64,000 bases of DNA, taken from contig NZ_ML771899.1 of NCBI RefSeq assembly GCF_009733535.1, positions 507,834 through 571,833 on the forward strand, read 5' to 3'. Source of the stretch: Sphingobacterium endophyticum. Its GTDB lineage: Bacteria > Bacteroidota > Bacteroidia > Sphingobacteriales > Sphingobacteriaceae. Positions 34,285-42,632 of this stretch are shown one piece after another (the stretch's first letter is position 1; each line of letters opens with the position of its first letter). The notes beneath the pieces are model-generated. The model was not told the origin of the DNA, made no database searches, and saw nothing but the letters and a program-made list of their open reading frames with translations. Made by a program: the position numbers and the translations under genes.

Positions 34285-35331
34285 CTACTGGAATGAATGA
34301 TAAGATGATACGAGAATTATTATTCTCGTATTTTTTTTGACCTCTGCTCTTGGAAATTGAATCATATGAAGTGTTAGTTCATCGTTTCCTAATATTAATT
34401 CATTATAAAAACCACGAAATTTAAAGTCTTTAATCCAGAATTCGGCACCCTCATCAATTTCATAGCTGATATTCTCTTGTAAAATAGAAATGAATCCTGA
34501 ACTTTCAATTCCCAATAGAGCAGCTTTCTCAGGAGCCAATACATTGCTTTTTGCAAGAAGACGAGCGGTATAGGCAGTATTTGGTTTACTGTATAATTCT
34601 TTTGGATTGCCATAGTCAGCGATTTCACCAGCTTTCATCACCAATAGATAATCGGCCATAGCCAAGACTTCAGCTGGATCGTGAGAAACCAATATAACTG
34701 TCAACCCCGTATTTGCAACAATATTCTGAATGTCTTGTTGAAGTTCGTCACGGAAGGCCGCATCTACTTGGTTAAAAGGCTCGTCCATCAAAAGCACCTC
34801 TGGATCATTAATCAATGCTCTCGAGATGGCAACCCTCTGTTTTTCACCCCCACTCAGGTCGGCCACCCTTTTTTGTGCCAGATGGTCAATCCGCAATTGT
34901 TCCAGGACTTCTTGAGTTCTCCTTGCTTTGCGTTCTAAATTAATGTTGGACATCTGGGACGCCACATTATCCCATACTTTGGCATAGAGGTTTAAGTCAT
35001 CAAAACCTTGTGATACTAATTTCATGGAATCATGCCCAGGAATCAATTTGTCCTTTCGCGTTGGTACCAACCAGCCTCGATATCTAACTTCTCCGGAGTT
35101 GGGCTCCAAAAGTCCATAGATAAGTTTTAACAAAGTGCTCTTTCCACTTCCAGACTCTCCAATTATTGCAGTTATCTTCCCTTCTTCAATACTGAAATTT
35201 ACATGGTTAACTGCAGTAACTACAATATTTCCCTCAAATACTCCGGATACATCCTCCCCATGAATGAGTGGAAGATCAGGTCTTTGAACATCAGTAAATA
35301 TATATTGACAAGAGTTAGATTGTTGAGCCAT
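34285..35331 (-). CDS. ABC transporter ATP-binding protein
   Basis: A 348-residue ATPase. Walker A GESGSGKST, Q-loop LVSQGFDDL, signature LSGGEKQRVAISRAL, Walker B VLLMDEP and switch His in LVSHDPAEV are all present, followed by a C-terminal domain of about 110 residues as in importer ATPases. The start is the ATG giving MAQQSNS; ten further codons upstream (ATG at 35361) would run through a terminator hairpin. No permease or binding protein is adjacent, so the substrate is unknown. Confidence 0.85.
   Translation of the reverse strand: MAQQSNSCQYIFTDVQRPDLPLIHGEDVSGVFEGNIVVTAVNHVNFSIEEGKITAIIGESGSGKSTLLKLIYGLLEPNSGEVRYRGWLVPTRKDKLIPGHDSMKLVSQGFDDLNLYAKVWDNVASQMSNINLERKARRTQEVLEQLRIDHLAQKRVADLSGGEKQRVAISRALINDPEVLLMDEPFNQVDAAFRDELQQDIQNIVANTGLTVILVSHDPAEVLAMADYLLVMKAGEIADYGNPKELYSKPNTAYTARLLAKSNVLAPEKAALLGIESSGFISILQENISYEIDEGAEFWIKDFKFRGFYNELILGNDELTLHMIQFPRAEVKKNTRIIILVSSYHSFQ
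34308..34338 (+). terminator. terminator of the esterase gene inside the ABC gene
   Basis: ATACGAGAA and TTCTCGTAT around a 6-base loop followed by eight T on the plus strand. It lies within the last codons of the convergent ABC ATPase gene. Confidence 0.8.
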
Positions 35332-35360
35332 AAAAAATGTCGGGCTTTTTGAACCCGACA
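35332..35360 (-). terminator. terminator of the outer-membrane protein gene
   Basis: TGTCGGG and CCCGACA pair, and the minus strand continues in TTTTTT directly before the ATG of the ABC ATPase gene. It ends the sigma/anti-sigma/OMP operon. Confidence 0.75.
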
Positions 35361-35391
35361 CAAAAATACAGTTTAAGAATCGTTTTTACTA

Positions 35392-36180
35392 TTAAAAACC
35401 GAGGGTCAACCCAAATGCCAGGTTTCTGACACCTTCTTGGGCAGGGCTCTTCTCAAATAGGTCGTTTACATAATATTTGGCAAACAATCCGAAATCATCA
35501 TAGCCTATCCGGATAAACGGTCCGTATTGGAAGGTCTGAAGATTATAGGTATCCTTGAACTTCTGTTTTCCCCCAGCATCGCTCTTCAATCGCTGTGTAC
35601 CTTTTAATAATATCCCGGTCATAGCTCCAAAAGCAATTTTTATACGCTCTCCATTGTGTAATTGACGGCTCCTCCATTCAAAAGATAAAGGTACACGAAG
35701 ATATGTCGACGTAAATACGTTTTTAGAATAATTATTGCTCTCATCCAATTCATCATAGGACAGGGGACTTACGTTTTCTAAGAGAAGGACATTCTGCTTT
35801 AATCTCCAGTAATTCCATTCGAAACCCGTTGATAGATATACCTTGAACTGATCATTGAATCGAAGCCCGATTTGTGCAATATCAAACCCAAAATTTGAAG
35901 CTTTTTTATAGCTTAAAAATTGGTTTCCTTCAGAGAGCGTAAAACTACCATTGTCCGATAATCTTGAAAATCCCCAGTCAATTCTGGTAAACGTTATCCC
36001 TCCATAGGTCCTTGGATATTTCTTTCCATCCTTTTCATTAGCATCCTGTTTACCTACCCCTAGGTAAATGTCCTTTGTCCAACTCGTGTCTGATTTTACC
36101 GTTGTCGAATCCTGTGCTTGGGCAACATCGGCCATCATGCTTATTGAAAATAAACTGAGTAAAATGGTCTTAATATTCAT
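35392..36180 (-). CDS. outer-membrane beta-barrel protein
   Basis: A 262-residue protein with a signal peptide (residues 1-22, ending AQAQ), alternating amphipathic strands through the body and a C-terminal phenylalanine (GLTLGF), all typical of a small outer-membrane barrel. Its ATG is one base from the stop of the anti-sigma-like gene, so the three genes sigma, anti-sigma-like and barrel form one operon. This suggests envelope sensing or a product of that regulon. No specific family is named. Confidence 0.75.
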   Translation of the reverse strand: MNIKTILLSLFSISMMADVAQAQDSTTVKSDTSWTKDIYLGVGKQDANEKDGKKYPRTYGGITFTRIDWGFSRLSDNGSFTLSEGNQFLSYKKASNFGFDIAQIGLRFNDQFKVYLSTGFEWNYWRLKQNVLLLENVSPLSYDELDESNNYSKNVFTSTYLRVPLSFEWRSRQLHNGERIKIAFGAMTGILLKGTQRLKSDAGGKQKFKDTYNLQTFQYGPFIRIGYDDFGLFAKYYVNDLFEKSPAQEGVRNLAFGLTLGF

Positions 36181-36181
36181 A

Positions 36182-36961
36182 TTATCTTCTGGTTTTGGCT
36201 ATACTGTTATGTAAATCTATTTTAATATTTCCTTCTTCATCGGAACTGAATTTAACGGATTTATCCAATGGATTCAAGTTCTCAGTGAGTGTATTCAAAA
36301 TGTTGGTAAAGATGGTCTGCTTTTTCTTTGGTTTCTCTTCTGATTGAGCATACATGACATCTTCTTGTTCAATGATATTGACCAGCGGTTGAATTGGTGC
36401 AACCTCTACAGCGCTCAGTTCAATTTGGTCCTGATCTATTTCATCCAATTCAATATTTCTTTCAAGCGACATTTCCTTTACAAGGATTGGCGTTTGACGT
36501 TTTTGTTCTTTTTCAACTGAAACAATCAACTTGCTTTCTTTCTCTACATTAGGTTGAGAAAGTTCCGGAGCCTTCGTTTTTATAGCCTGTTTCTTAACTC
36601 GAGAGGGCATTACTGTTGCCACTTGAATTTCCTCATTTTGTACCTTGGGTTCTCTCGGTATATCTAAGGTTGTTTCAGATTTATCTTCCAGGTCATTAGT
36701 TGGTTCAGGTGCTTTAGCCGCAAATTCAGCTTGCTTAGGATTGGTATTATCTTTCATAAGAGAGATGCTTACCGTAATCCCCAAGGCTAGCAACATGGAT
36801 GCTGCTATGGTCCAAATAAAGAGTTTATTTCTTTTTTGAATAGGCAGAACCTTTTGTTCATCAAGCTGAGTTTCGATTTGTTCCCAAACCGATGCCGGTG
36901 GAGTTACTTCCTGGTCCTTAAACCCCTCAGAAAATAACTTATCTAAATCTTGATCTTTCAT
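36182..36961 (-). CDS. membrane-anchored anti-sigma-like protein
   Basis: A 259-residue protein starting MKDQDLDKLFSEGFKDQEV; the first 35 residues and PPASVWEQIETQLDE resemble the cytosolic helices of Bacteroidota anti-sigma proteins. One transmembrane helix (LFIWTIAASMLLALGITVSI, about 50-70) precedes a long, charged, low-complexity periplasmic part. Its ATG overlaps the stop of the upstream ECF sigma gene (ATGA), a typical sigma/anti-sigma coupling. No zinc-binding HC2 motif is seen, so the assignment rests on layout and context. Confidence 0.65.
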   Translation of the reverse strand: MKDQDLDKLFSEGFKDQEVTPPASVWEQIETQLDEQKVLPIQKRNKLFIWTIAASMLLALGITVSISLMKDNTNPKQAEFAAKAPEPTNDLEDKSETTLDIPREPKVQNEEIQVATVMPSRVKKQAIKTKAPELSQPNVEKESKLIVSVEKEQKRQTPILVKEMSLERNIELDEIDQDQIELSAVEVAPIQPLVNIIEQEDVMYAQSEEKPKKKQTIFTNILNTLTENLNPLDKSVKFSSDEEGNIKIDLHNSIAKTRR

Positions 36962-37512
36962 ATTCCTAATTCCTCCATTTTTTCTATTCGATCTTTGAGC
37001 CAACTTCTTGCTCTAGACAGCTGAGATTTTGAGCTGCCTTCGCTAATTTCCAGCATTTCTCCAATCTCCTTATGGTTATATCCCTCTATGGCATATAGGT
37101 TGAAAACTGTCCGATATCCAATAGGTAATTTTTTTATCAATTCAAGAAGGTCTTTATAGTTAAGGTTTGTTAGAGAAGAGGGACTCGACAGTGCCATATC
37201 ATGTCCCGACAGATCATCTGTGGAAATAAACTTTACTTTATTCTTCCGATGATTCTCGATGGCTGTATTCACCATCACCCTGCGTATCCATCCTTCTAAA
37301 GAACCTTTGCCTTCAAATAGCTCACATTTACTGAAGACTTTGATGAAACCGTTCTGAAGGATATCATTCGCTTCGTCCTGATCTCTCGAATACCTTAAAC
37401 AGATCGCATACATTTTGGGTGCAAATATTTTATATAGCTCAGTTTGAGCTTGCCGATCTCTCGACTTGCATTTCTCCCATATATGTATCACGTTTTTAGG
37501 CTCCAATTTCAA
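36958..37512 (-). CDS. ECF RNA polymerase sigma factor
   Basis: A 184-residue ECF sigma factor. Region 2 (residues 22-90) contains YKIFAPKMYAICLRYSRDQD and DEANDILQNGFIKVFSK, with the -10 recognition stretch GSLEGWIRRVMVNTAIEN. Region 4 (130-180) has YRTVFNLYAIEGYNHKEIGE with a helix-turn-helix and the SQLSRAR end. It is co-transcribed with the anti-sigma-like gene and lies two genes from porX; in Porphyromonas an ECF factor (SigP) works with PorX, so a similar link is possible but unproven. Confidence 0.92.
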   Translation of the reverse strand: MKLEPKNVIHIWEKCKSRDRQAQTELYKIFAPKMYAICLRYSRDQDEANDILQNGFIKVFSKCELFEGKGSLEGWIRRVMVNTAIENHRKNKVKFISTDDLSGHDMALSSPSSLTNLNYKDLLELIKKLPIGYRTVFNLYAIEGYNHKEIGEMLEISEGSSKSQLSRARSWLKDRIEKMEELGI

Positions 37513-37567
37513 TGTGGTTTCTTGTAAGACGCAACTAGGCCTAAAAGGGTTGCAGCAGAAATATAAT

Positions 37568-37978
37568 TTATTTGATTTTTATCAATCTGGACTGATCCTC
37601 AGCGACTTCTATTTTTACAATTGCAGCATCTTCAGGGATTAAATTAGGGATTTTCTCCGGCCATTCAATAAAACAATAATCACCCGAATAGAAATATTCC
37701 TCGTATCCCAGGTCATAAGCTTCCTGCTCGTCCTTCAATCGATAAAAATCAAAGTGATAAACCGGACCATTTTCTGAACTGTATTCGTTGACGATGGAAA
37801 AAGTAGGACTTGAGGTGCTGTCCTCCACATGCAGGTATTCACAGATAGCCTTAATAAATGTCGTTTTTCCAGCACCCATTCCTGCCTGAAAAACAAATAC
37901 TCTTTTGTCAGGATTTTGCTCGATTAGCCATTTCGCCGCATCAGGAAGTGATCCTGGATTTGCAACTTTAAATTCCAT
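37568..37978 (-). CDS. tsaE: tRNA threonylcarbamoyladenosine ATPase TsaE
   Basis: A 136-residue ATPase needed with TsaB, TsaC and TsaD for the t6A modification of ANN-decoding tRNAs. Walker A is GMGAGKTTFIKAIC (residues 33-46); SPTFSIVNEY and the DFYRLKDEQEAYDLGYEEY segment are diagnostic. The length is normal. It follows porX by 15 bases on the same strand, so the two are probably one transcript. Confidence 0.95.
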   Translation of the reverse strand: MEFKVANPGSLPDAAKWLIEQNPDKRVFVFQAGMGAGKTTFIKAICEYLHVEDSTSSPTFSIVNEYSSENGPVYHFDFYRLKDEQEAYDLGYEEYFYSGDYCFIEWPEKIPNLIPEDAAIVKIEVAEDQSRLIKIK

Positions 37979-37993
37979 TTTGATATGCTTTAC

Positions 37994-39547
37994 TTATTTT
38001 GGACTGTACGTAATAAAAGGGATAATCATTTCTTCCAATGAGATGCCCCCATGTTGAAAAGTGCCATTGAAATAGTGGACAAATTGATTGTAGTTGTTAG
38101 GATAGACAAAATAAGTATCTTCCTTAGCAAAGACATAAGTTGAACTCATATGTACTCTCGGCAATTGGGCCTCGAGCGGATTTTTTATCACAAAAACATC
38201 CTTGTCTATGTAGTTTAAGTTTTTGCCCTGTTTATATCGGAGGTTGGTGTTGGTGTTGCGGTCACCAATAATCTTACTTGGTTTTTTTACGCGTATCGTA
38301 CCATGGTCCGTAGTAATTATTACCCGGACGTATTTTTGTGATAGCCATTTCAATACATCCAATAACGGAGAGTGCTCAAACCAAGATAGGGTAAGCGATC
38401 TATAGGCAGCTTCGTCATTTGCAAGCTCACGAATCATCGCCATATCAGTTCGAGCATGGGAAAGCATATCTACAAAGTTATAAACAAGTACATTCAGATC
38501 ATTCATCATGTATTTGTTTATATTTTCAAGAACTTCTTTTCCTTGGTCCATGGTAATAACCTTGGTATAGCTATGCTTAATATCCTTGCGATACACTCTT
38601 TTGATTTGATCGGCAAGGAAGACATCCTCATAAAGGTTTTTTCCACCCTCATCATCATCATTCTGCCATTCCTTGGGAAATCTTTTTTCCATTTCTAGCG
38701 GAGTAAGTCCACTGAAAATAGCATTCCGAGCATATTGAGTTGCAGTTGGTAGAATACTATAATAACTATCCTCTTCATCCAATCGATAATAGTCGGTCAT
38801 AACCTCATTGATAACTTTCCATTGGTCGTACCTTAGGTTGTCAATTAAAAAGAAAAAAGTCGGCTTTTCGAGTTCCATTTTTGGGAAAACTTTCTTCTTA
38901 AATAGCTGATGCGATAGGATTGGTCCCTGATCTGGGTTTTTGATCCAGCTTAAATATTCTTTTTCAATAAATTTAGAAAATAGAAGATTTGCTTCCGACT
39001 TCTGCATGGTTAGGATCTCGTGCATGCCTGCGTCTTCGAGTTTTTCCAATGAAAGTTCCCAATATAGAAGTTTTTTATAGGCATCAACCCACTCCTTAAA
39101 ATTCAGGTTATCATTCATTCGCATGCCCAATTCGCGAAAATCCATCTGATAGGCCATGGATGTACGTTCGGAAATTAACCTTTTGTTTTCCGTAAACTTT
39201 TTGATGGTAAGGAGGATTTGTTTTGGATTGACAGGTTTGATGAGATAGTCATCAATTTTAGCACCTATAGCATCTTCCATCAAATGTTCTTCTTCATTTT
39301 TTGTCACAAGAACTGTAGGAATTGAAGGATTAATCGCCTTTAGTTTATCTAAAGTTTCTAATCCAGTCAGCCCAGGCATATTCTCATCTAAAAAGACAAG
39401 GTCAAAGGGTTCATTTTGGAATGCCTCAACAGCGTCTGAACCATTATTCACTGTTTTAACTTTATAATCCTTTTGTTCCAATAATAAGATGTGAGGTTTT
39501 AAAAACTCAATCTCATCATCGGCCCAAAGTATATGTATTTTCTGCAT
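37994..39547 (-). CDS. porX: PorX-type response regulator with PglZ/phosphodiesterase domain
   Basis: A 517-residue two-domain regulator. The receiver domain (residues 1-120) has acidic pocket DD at 10-11, phospho-acceptor Asp54 (VFLDENMPG) and Lys104 (LIKP). A helical bridge precedes an alkaline-phosphatase-superfamily (PglZ) domain from about 225: FFFLIDNLRYDQW (232-244), LPTATQYARN (266-275, with the expected Thr nucleophile) and the metal-binding IITTDHGT. In Bacteroidota PorX with sensor PorY controls type IX secretion. It leads an operon with tsaE and is divergent from the HD gene. Confidence 0.93.
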   Translation of the reverse strand: MQKIHILWADDEIEFLKPHILLLEQKDYKVKTVNNGSDAVEAFQNEPFDLVFLDENMPGLTGLETLDKLKAINPSIPTVLVTKNEEEHLMEDAIGAKIDDYLIKPVNPKQILLTIKKFTENKRLISERTSMAYQMDFRELGMRMNDNLNFKEWVDAYKKLLYWELSLEKLEDAGMHEILTMQKSEANLLFSKFIEKEYLSWIKNPDQGPILSHQLFKKKVFPKMELEKPTFFFLIDNLRYDQWKVINEVMTDYYRLDEEDSYYSILPTATQYARNAIFSGLTPLEMEKRFPKEWQNDDDEGGKNLYEDVFLADQIKRVYRKDIKHSYTKVITMDQGKEVLENINKYMMNDLNVLVYNFVDMLSHARTDMAMIRELANDEAAYRSLTLSWFEHSPLLDVLKWLSQKYVRVIITTDHGTIRVKKPSKIIGDRNTNTNLRYKQGKNLNYIDKDVFVIKNPLEAQLPRVHMSSTYVFAKEDTYFVYPNNYNQFVHYFNGTFQHGGISLEEMIIPFITYSPK

Positions 39548-39666
39548 GTGTCAATCCTTATGAACGCTAATTTACAGCTTTTTCATTTAGTAATCGTTTC
39601 CTTTCTCGGATGATTTGGCATTTAACCAAATGAGTTGTAAGAGTATTTGGTGTTTTCATTTGTATT

Positions 39667-39820
39667 TGACTTTAGTTTTAGTCGTGTTTTAGTCGTGTCT
39701 CATCCACATCTCGTCCAGCGGTTGTCCACAGCTCGTCCGCTCACGAGCGGACGAGCTGTGGACAATGTCATAACATGCTGCGGATGAGACACGAGCGAAA
39801 CACGAGCAATACCAAAGCCA
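39667..39820. repeat. 154-bp indel-free imperfect palindrome
   Basis: The axis is at 39743/39744. Central arms 39722-39742 and 39745-39765 pair perfectly (21 bp, 2-base loop AC). After a 16-by-16 unmatched stretch, CGTGTCTCATCC (39694-39705) pairs perfectly with 39782-39793, and a further 27 positions pair at 20 sites without any gap. The left arm contains a tandem 11-mer TTTTAGTCGTG. No T-run follows, and it lies between divergent promoters, so it is not a terminator. Confidence 0.85.
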
Positions 39821-40195
39821 AGCCCAAGGAAAGGCACTAAAATAAATACGAAGTAACTCAGCTAATAAAATGTGATCTTATCCAGAAAATGGAGTATGAA
39901 TTCGGATTTTAGAAGTTTTATCAATGGTTTTGTGACAAAACAATTTAATGTGAGCATGAAAATTTGGTTTGCATGTAGAAATGATGCTGATTATTTAGAT
40001 ATTTGGTTTTAATAATTTTTGTAGCTGATTATCTTGTGGTTAGCTTCATAAAAACAGGCTGTATAATCTTTGAAAAGCATATGTAATTGACAGTTTGTAG
40101 TTATTCAGCTAAGTTAAAAGTAACTGAAAGTAGGTAAAACCTAAATAATTGACTTTTTTTGGATTTTTTTTAACATTTATTAAGTACCATGTATG

Positions 40196-40203
40196 TATCT
40201 TTG
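40196..40203 (+). promoter_or_regulatory. -7 promoter box of the HD/lpx operon
   Basis: TATCTTTG, an exact TAnnTTTG match, 71 bases before the HD gene start. No canonical TTTG box at 19-20 bases upstream. Confidence 0.6.
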
Positions 40204-40274
40204 CCCGTATCTTAGCCATGTTATAGCGGTTTATACGTATGGTTTTGGCGAGATTTTAATCACTATTTAGGCAT

Positions 40275-41537
40275 TTGAATAAGAAAAAAATAATAAATGA
40301 TCCTGTTTACGGTTTTGTTACGATCCCGTCCGGATTTATTTATGACTTGATTCAGCATCCTTACCTACAAAGACTACGATATATTAAACAAGTAAGTATG
40401 ACCCATTTGGTTTATCCAGGGGCATTACATACTCGTTTTCAGCATGTTGTAGGTGCAATGCATCTAATGAGTCTGGCTATTGAAACCTTGCGTGGTAAAG
40501 GAGTTGATATTTCAGCTGAGGAAGAAGAAGCTGCATTGGCAGCCATTCTATTACATGATGTAGGGCATGGACCATTTTCCCATTCTTTGGAACACACTTT
40601 AGTTGAAGGTGTTTCACATGAAATAATCTCAGCGTTGTTGATGGATAAATTGAATTTGGAGTTTAAAGGACAATTGAATCTAGCAATAACAATTTTTAAT
40701 GATCAATACCATCGGAAGTTTCTACATCAATTGGTTTCTAGTCAATTAGATACAGATCGGATGGATTATTTAAATAGAGATAGTTTTTTTACAGGTGTTT
40801 CTGAAGGTGTCATATCCTTTGATCGCATTATTAAGATGCTGAATGTAAAGGATGATGAACTGGTGGTAGAAGTAAAGGGGATCTATTCTGTAGAAAAGTT
40901 TTTGATAGCAAGAAGGTTGATGTATTGGCAAGTTTACTTGCATAAGACAGTTATAGCTGCGGAACAAATGCTGATTAAAGCACTTACTAGAGCTAAAGAG
41001 TTAAGCAATCAAGGAGTTAAACTGTTTGCTACTCCTGCTTTAGATCATTTTTTGAACAATAAGATAGATAGATTGACATTCCTGTCGGACGAGTCGCATT
41101 TAGAATGGTTTACTCGTTTAGACGACACAGATATTCTATCAGCGATCAAGATTTGGGCTGACCATGAAGATCTAATTTTGAGTATGTTATGTTCAAAAAT
41201 TATCCGTCGGGAATTGTTCCGAACGGAATTAAGCAACACTCCTTTTTCTGAAAGTTATGTTTCAGAGTTAAAAGAAAGGGTAAAGGAAAAATTTGCAGTG
41301 GAAGGAGATGAATTGGACTATTTTGTTTACCAGCAGACCATTGGTAATAATGCCTATGATTCTTCGGTGAGCAAAATCTGTGTGATGATGAAAGATGGGC
41401 AGTTGCAGGACATTGCAGAAGCTTCGGATTTGTCGAATATTGAATCCTTATCTAGGCGAGTAGAGAAATATGCCATTACTTACCCTAAGGAGATAGGTCT
41501 GATAACATCAGGCCAAGAAATGATTATAAACATATAA
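40275..41537 (+). CDS. HD-domain phosphohydrolase
   Basis: A 420-residue protein of the dNTPase/SAMHD1-like HD family. The metal ligands appear as HTRFQHVVGAMHL (residues 52-64), HDVGHGPFSHSLEH (95-108) and Asp in QLDTDRMDYL (near 159). The substrate (dNTP or other nucleotide) is not determinable. Translation must begin at TTG 40275 (or far inside): the in-frame stop lies only six codons upstream and no ATG or GTG intervenes before residue 42. It leads the lpxD-lpxC/fabZ-lpxA operon with a gap of 17 bases. Confidence 0.88.
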   Translation: MNKKKIINDPVYGFVTIPSGFIYDLIQHPYLQRLRYIKQVSMTHLVYPGALHTRFQHVVGAMHLMSLAIETLRGKGVDISAEEEEAALAAILLHDVGHGPFSHSLEHTLVEGVSHEIISALLMDKLNLEFKGQLNLAITIFNDQYHRKFLHQLVSSQLDTDRMDYLNRDSFFTGVSEGVISFDRIIKMLNVKDDELVVEVKGIYSVEKFLIARRLMYWQVYLHKTVIAAEQMLIKALTRAKELSNQGVKLFATPALDHFLNNKIDRLTFLSDESHLEWFTRLDDTDILSAIKIWADHEDLILSMLCSKIIRRELFRTELSNTPFSESYVSELKERVKEKFAVEGDELDYFVYQQTIGNNAYDSSVSKICVMMKDGQLQDIAEASDLSNIESLSRRVEKYAITYPKEIGLITSGQEMIINI

Positions 41538-41554
41538 AATACAAGTATTACTTA

Positions 41555-42592
41555 ATGCAATTCACCGCGGAACAAATAGCGACATTACTTAAAGGACAAG
41601 TAGAAGGGAACCCTTCCACTGTAGTTGATCAGCTTTCAAAAATTGAAGAGGCCGTATCGAGCAGTTTGACTTTTTTAGCGAATCCAAAGTACGAACACTA
41701 TATATACGAAATTGAGGCAGGAATCATTGTAATCAATGAGGATTTAGTTTTACAAAAACCAGTAAAATCCACCTTAATTCGGGTTAAAAATGCTTACACA
41801 GCATTTACTGAGCTATTAAAGCTATATGATGAAATGCGTAACGAGCGAAGCGGGATTGACGAACAAGTTTATATCCACGATACGGCAACGATTGGCAAGG
41901 AACCATACATTGGTGCCTTTAGCTATATTGGTAAGAATGTTGTAATCGGAGATAAGGTTAAGATCTATCCACAAGTATATATTGGAGACGATGTAACGAT
42001 TGGAAACCAGGTGGTTTTGTTGCCTGGAGTGAAGGTATATAAGGATTGTGTGATTGGGAATAAGGTAATTATCCATGCGGGGTCAGTCATTGGGAGTGAT
42101 GGATTTGGATTTGCGCCAAAGGAAGATGGATCTTATGATAAAATCCCACAAATAGGTAACGTTATCATTGAAGATGATGTAGAGATAGGTTCAAATACGG
42201 TTGTAGATCGGGCAACAATGGGCTCTACACGTATTTTGAAAGGGGTTAAACTGGACAATCTAATTCAGATTGCCCATAACGTTGAGATTGGCAACAATAC
42301 AGTAATTGCGGCACAAACTGGAATTTCCGGTAGCACAAAGGTCGGACCTAACGTTGTATTAGGAGGACAAGTTGGCGTTGTGGGTCACATTAGCATTGCA
42401 AAGGGTTCACAAGTTCAGGCGCAATCTGGAATCAACCGATCGATTACAGAAGAAAACAAGAAATGGGGCGGAAGTCCGGCATTTCCATATAATAATGAAC
42501 TTCGCTCTCAAGTGTTATATTCTAAGCTTCCGGAGCTTGAAAAGCGCATTGCAGAGTTGGAGAGGCAGTTAAATGATAAAAATAATAGCTAA
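41555..42592 (+). CDS. lpxD: UDP-3-O-(3-hydroxymyristoyl)glucosamine N-acyltransferase
   Basis: A 345-residue acyltransferase for the third step of lipid A synthesis. The N-terminal uridine-binding domain (1-100, LKGQVEGNPS, LTFLANPKYEHYI) is followed by a left-handed beta-helix of hexapeptide repeats (about 110-320), with the catalytic region IIHAGSVIGSDGFGFAP (His about 176) and QIAHNVEIGNN (about 236). The C-terminus ends in a short coiled coil (ELEKRIAELERQL) typical of LpxD trimers. It is in operon with lpxC-fabZ. Confidence 0.97.
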   Translation: MQFTAEQIATLLKGQVEGNPSTVVDQLSKIEEAVSSSLTFLANPKYEHYIYEIEAGIIVINEDLVLQKPVKSTLIRVKNAYTAFTELLKLYDEMRNERSGIDEQVYIHDTATIGKEPYIGAFSYIGKNVVIGDKVKIYPQVYIGDDVTIGNQVVLLPGVKVYKDCVIGNKVIIHAGSVIGSDGFGFAPKEDGSYDKIPQIGNVIIEDDVEIGSNTVVDRATMGSTRILKGVKLDNLIQIAHNVEIGNNTVIAAQTGISGSTKVGPNVVLGGQVGVVGHISIAKGSQVQAQSGINRSITEENKKWGGSPAFPYNNELRSQVLYSKLPELEKRIAELERQLNDKNNS

Positions 42593-42632
42593 CTTTACAG
42601 GATAATTTTTTTGCAAAATACTAATGTTAGAT

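Larger units (their letters stand above)
39548..40274. other. long intergenic region with a large palindrome and promoter
   Basis: 727 bases between divergent porX and the HD gene. It holds the 154-bp imperfect palindrome at 39667-39820, which is markedly GC-rich against an AT-rich background, and a -7 promoter box at 40196-40203. The rest is AT-rich and featureless. Confidence 0.7.

Noticed and set aside
39722..39765. Palindrome as a Rho-independent terminator of porX or the HD gene
   Set aside because: Both genes point away from it and no T-run follows on either strand.
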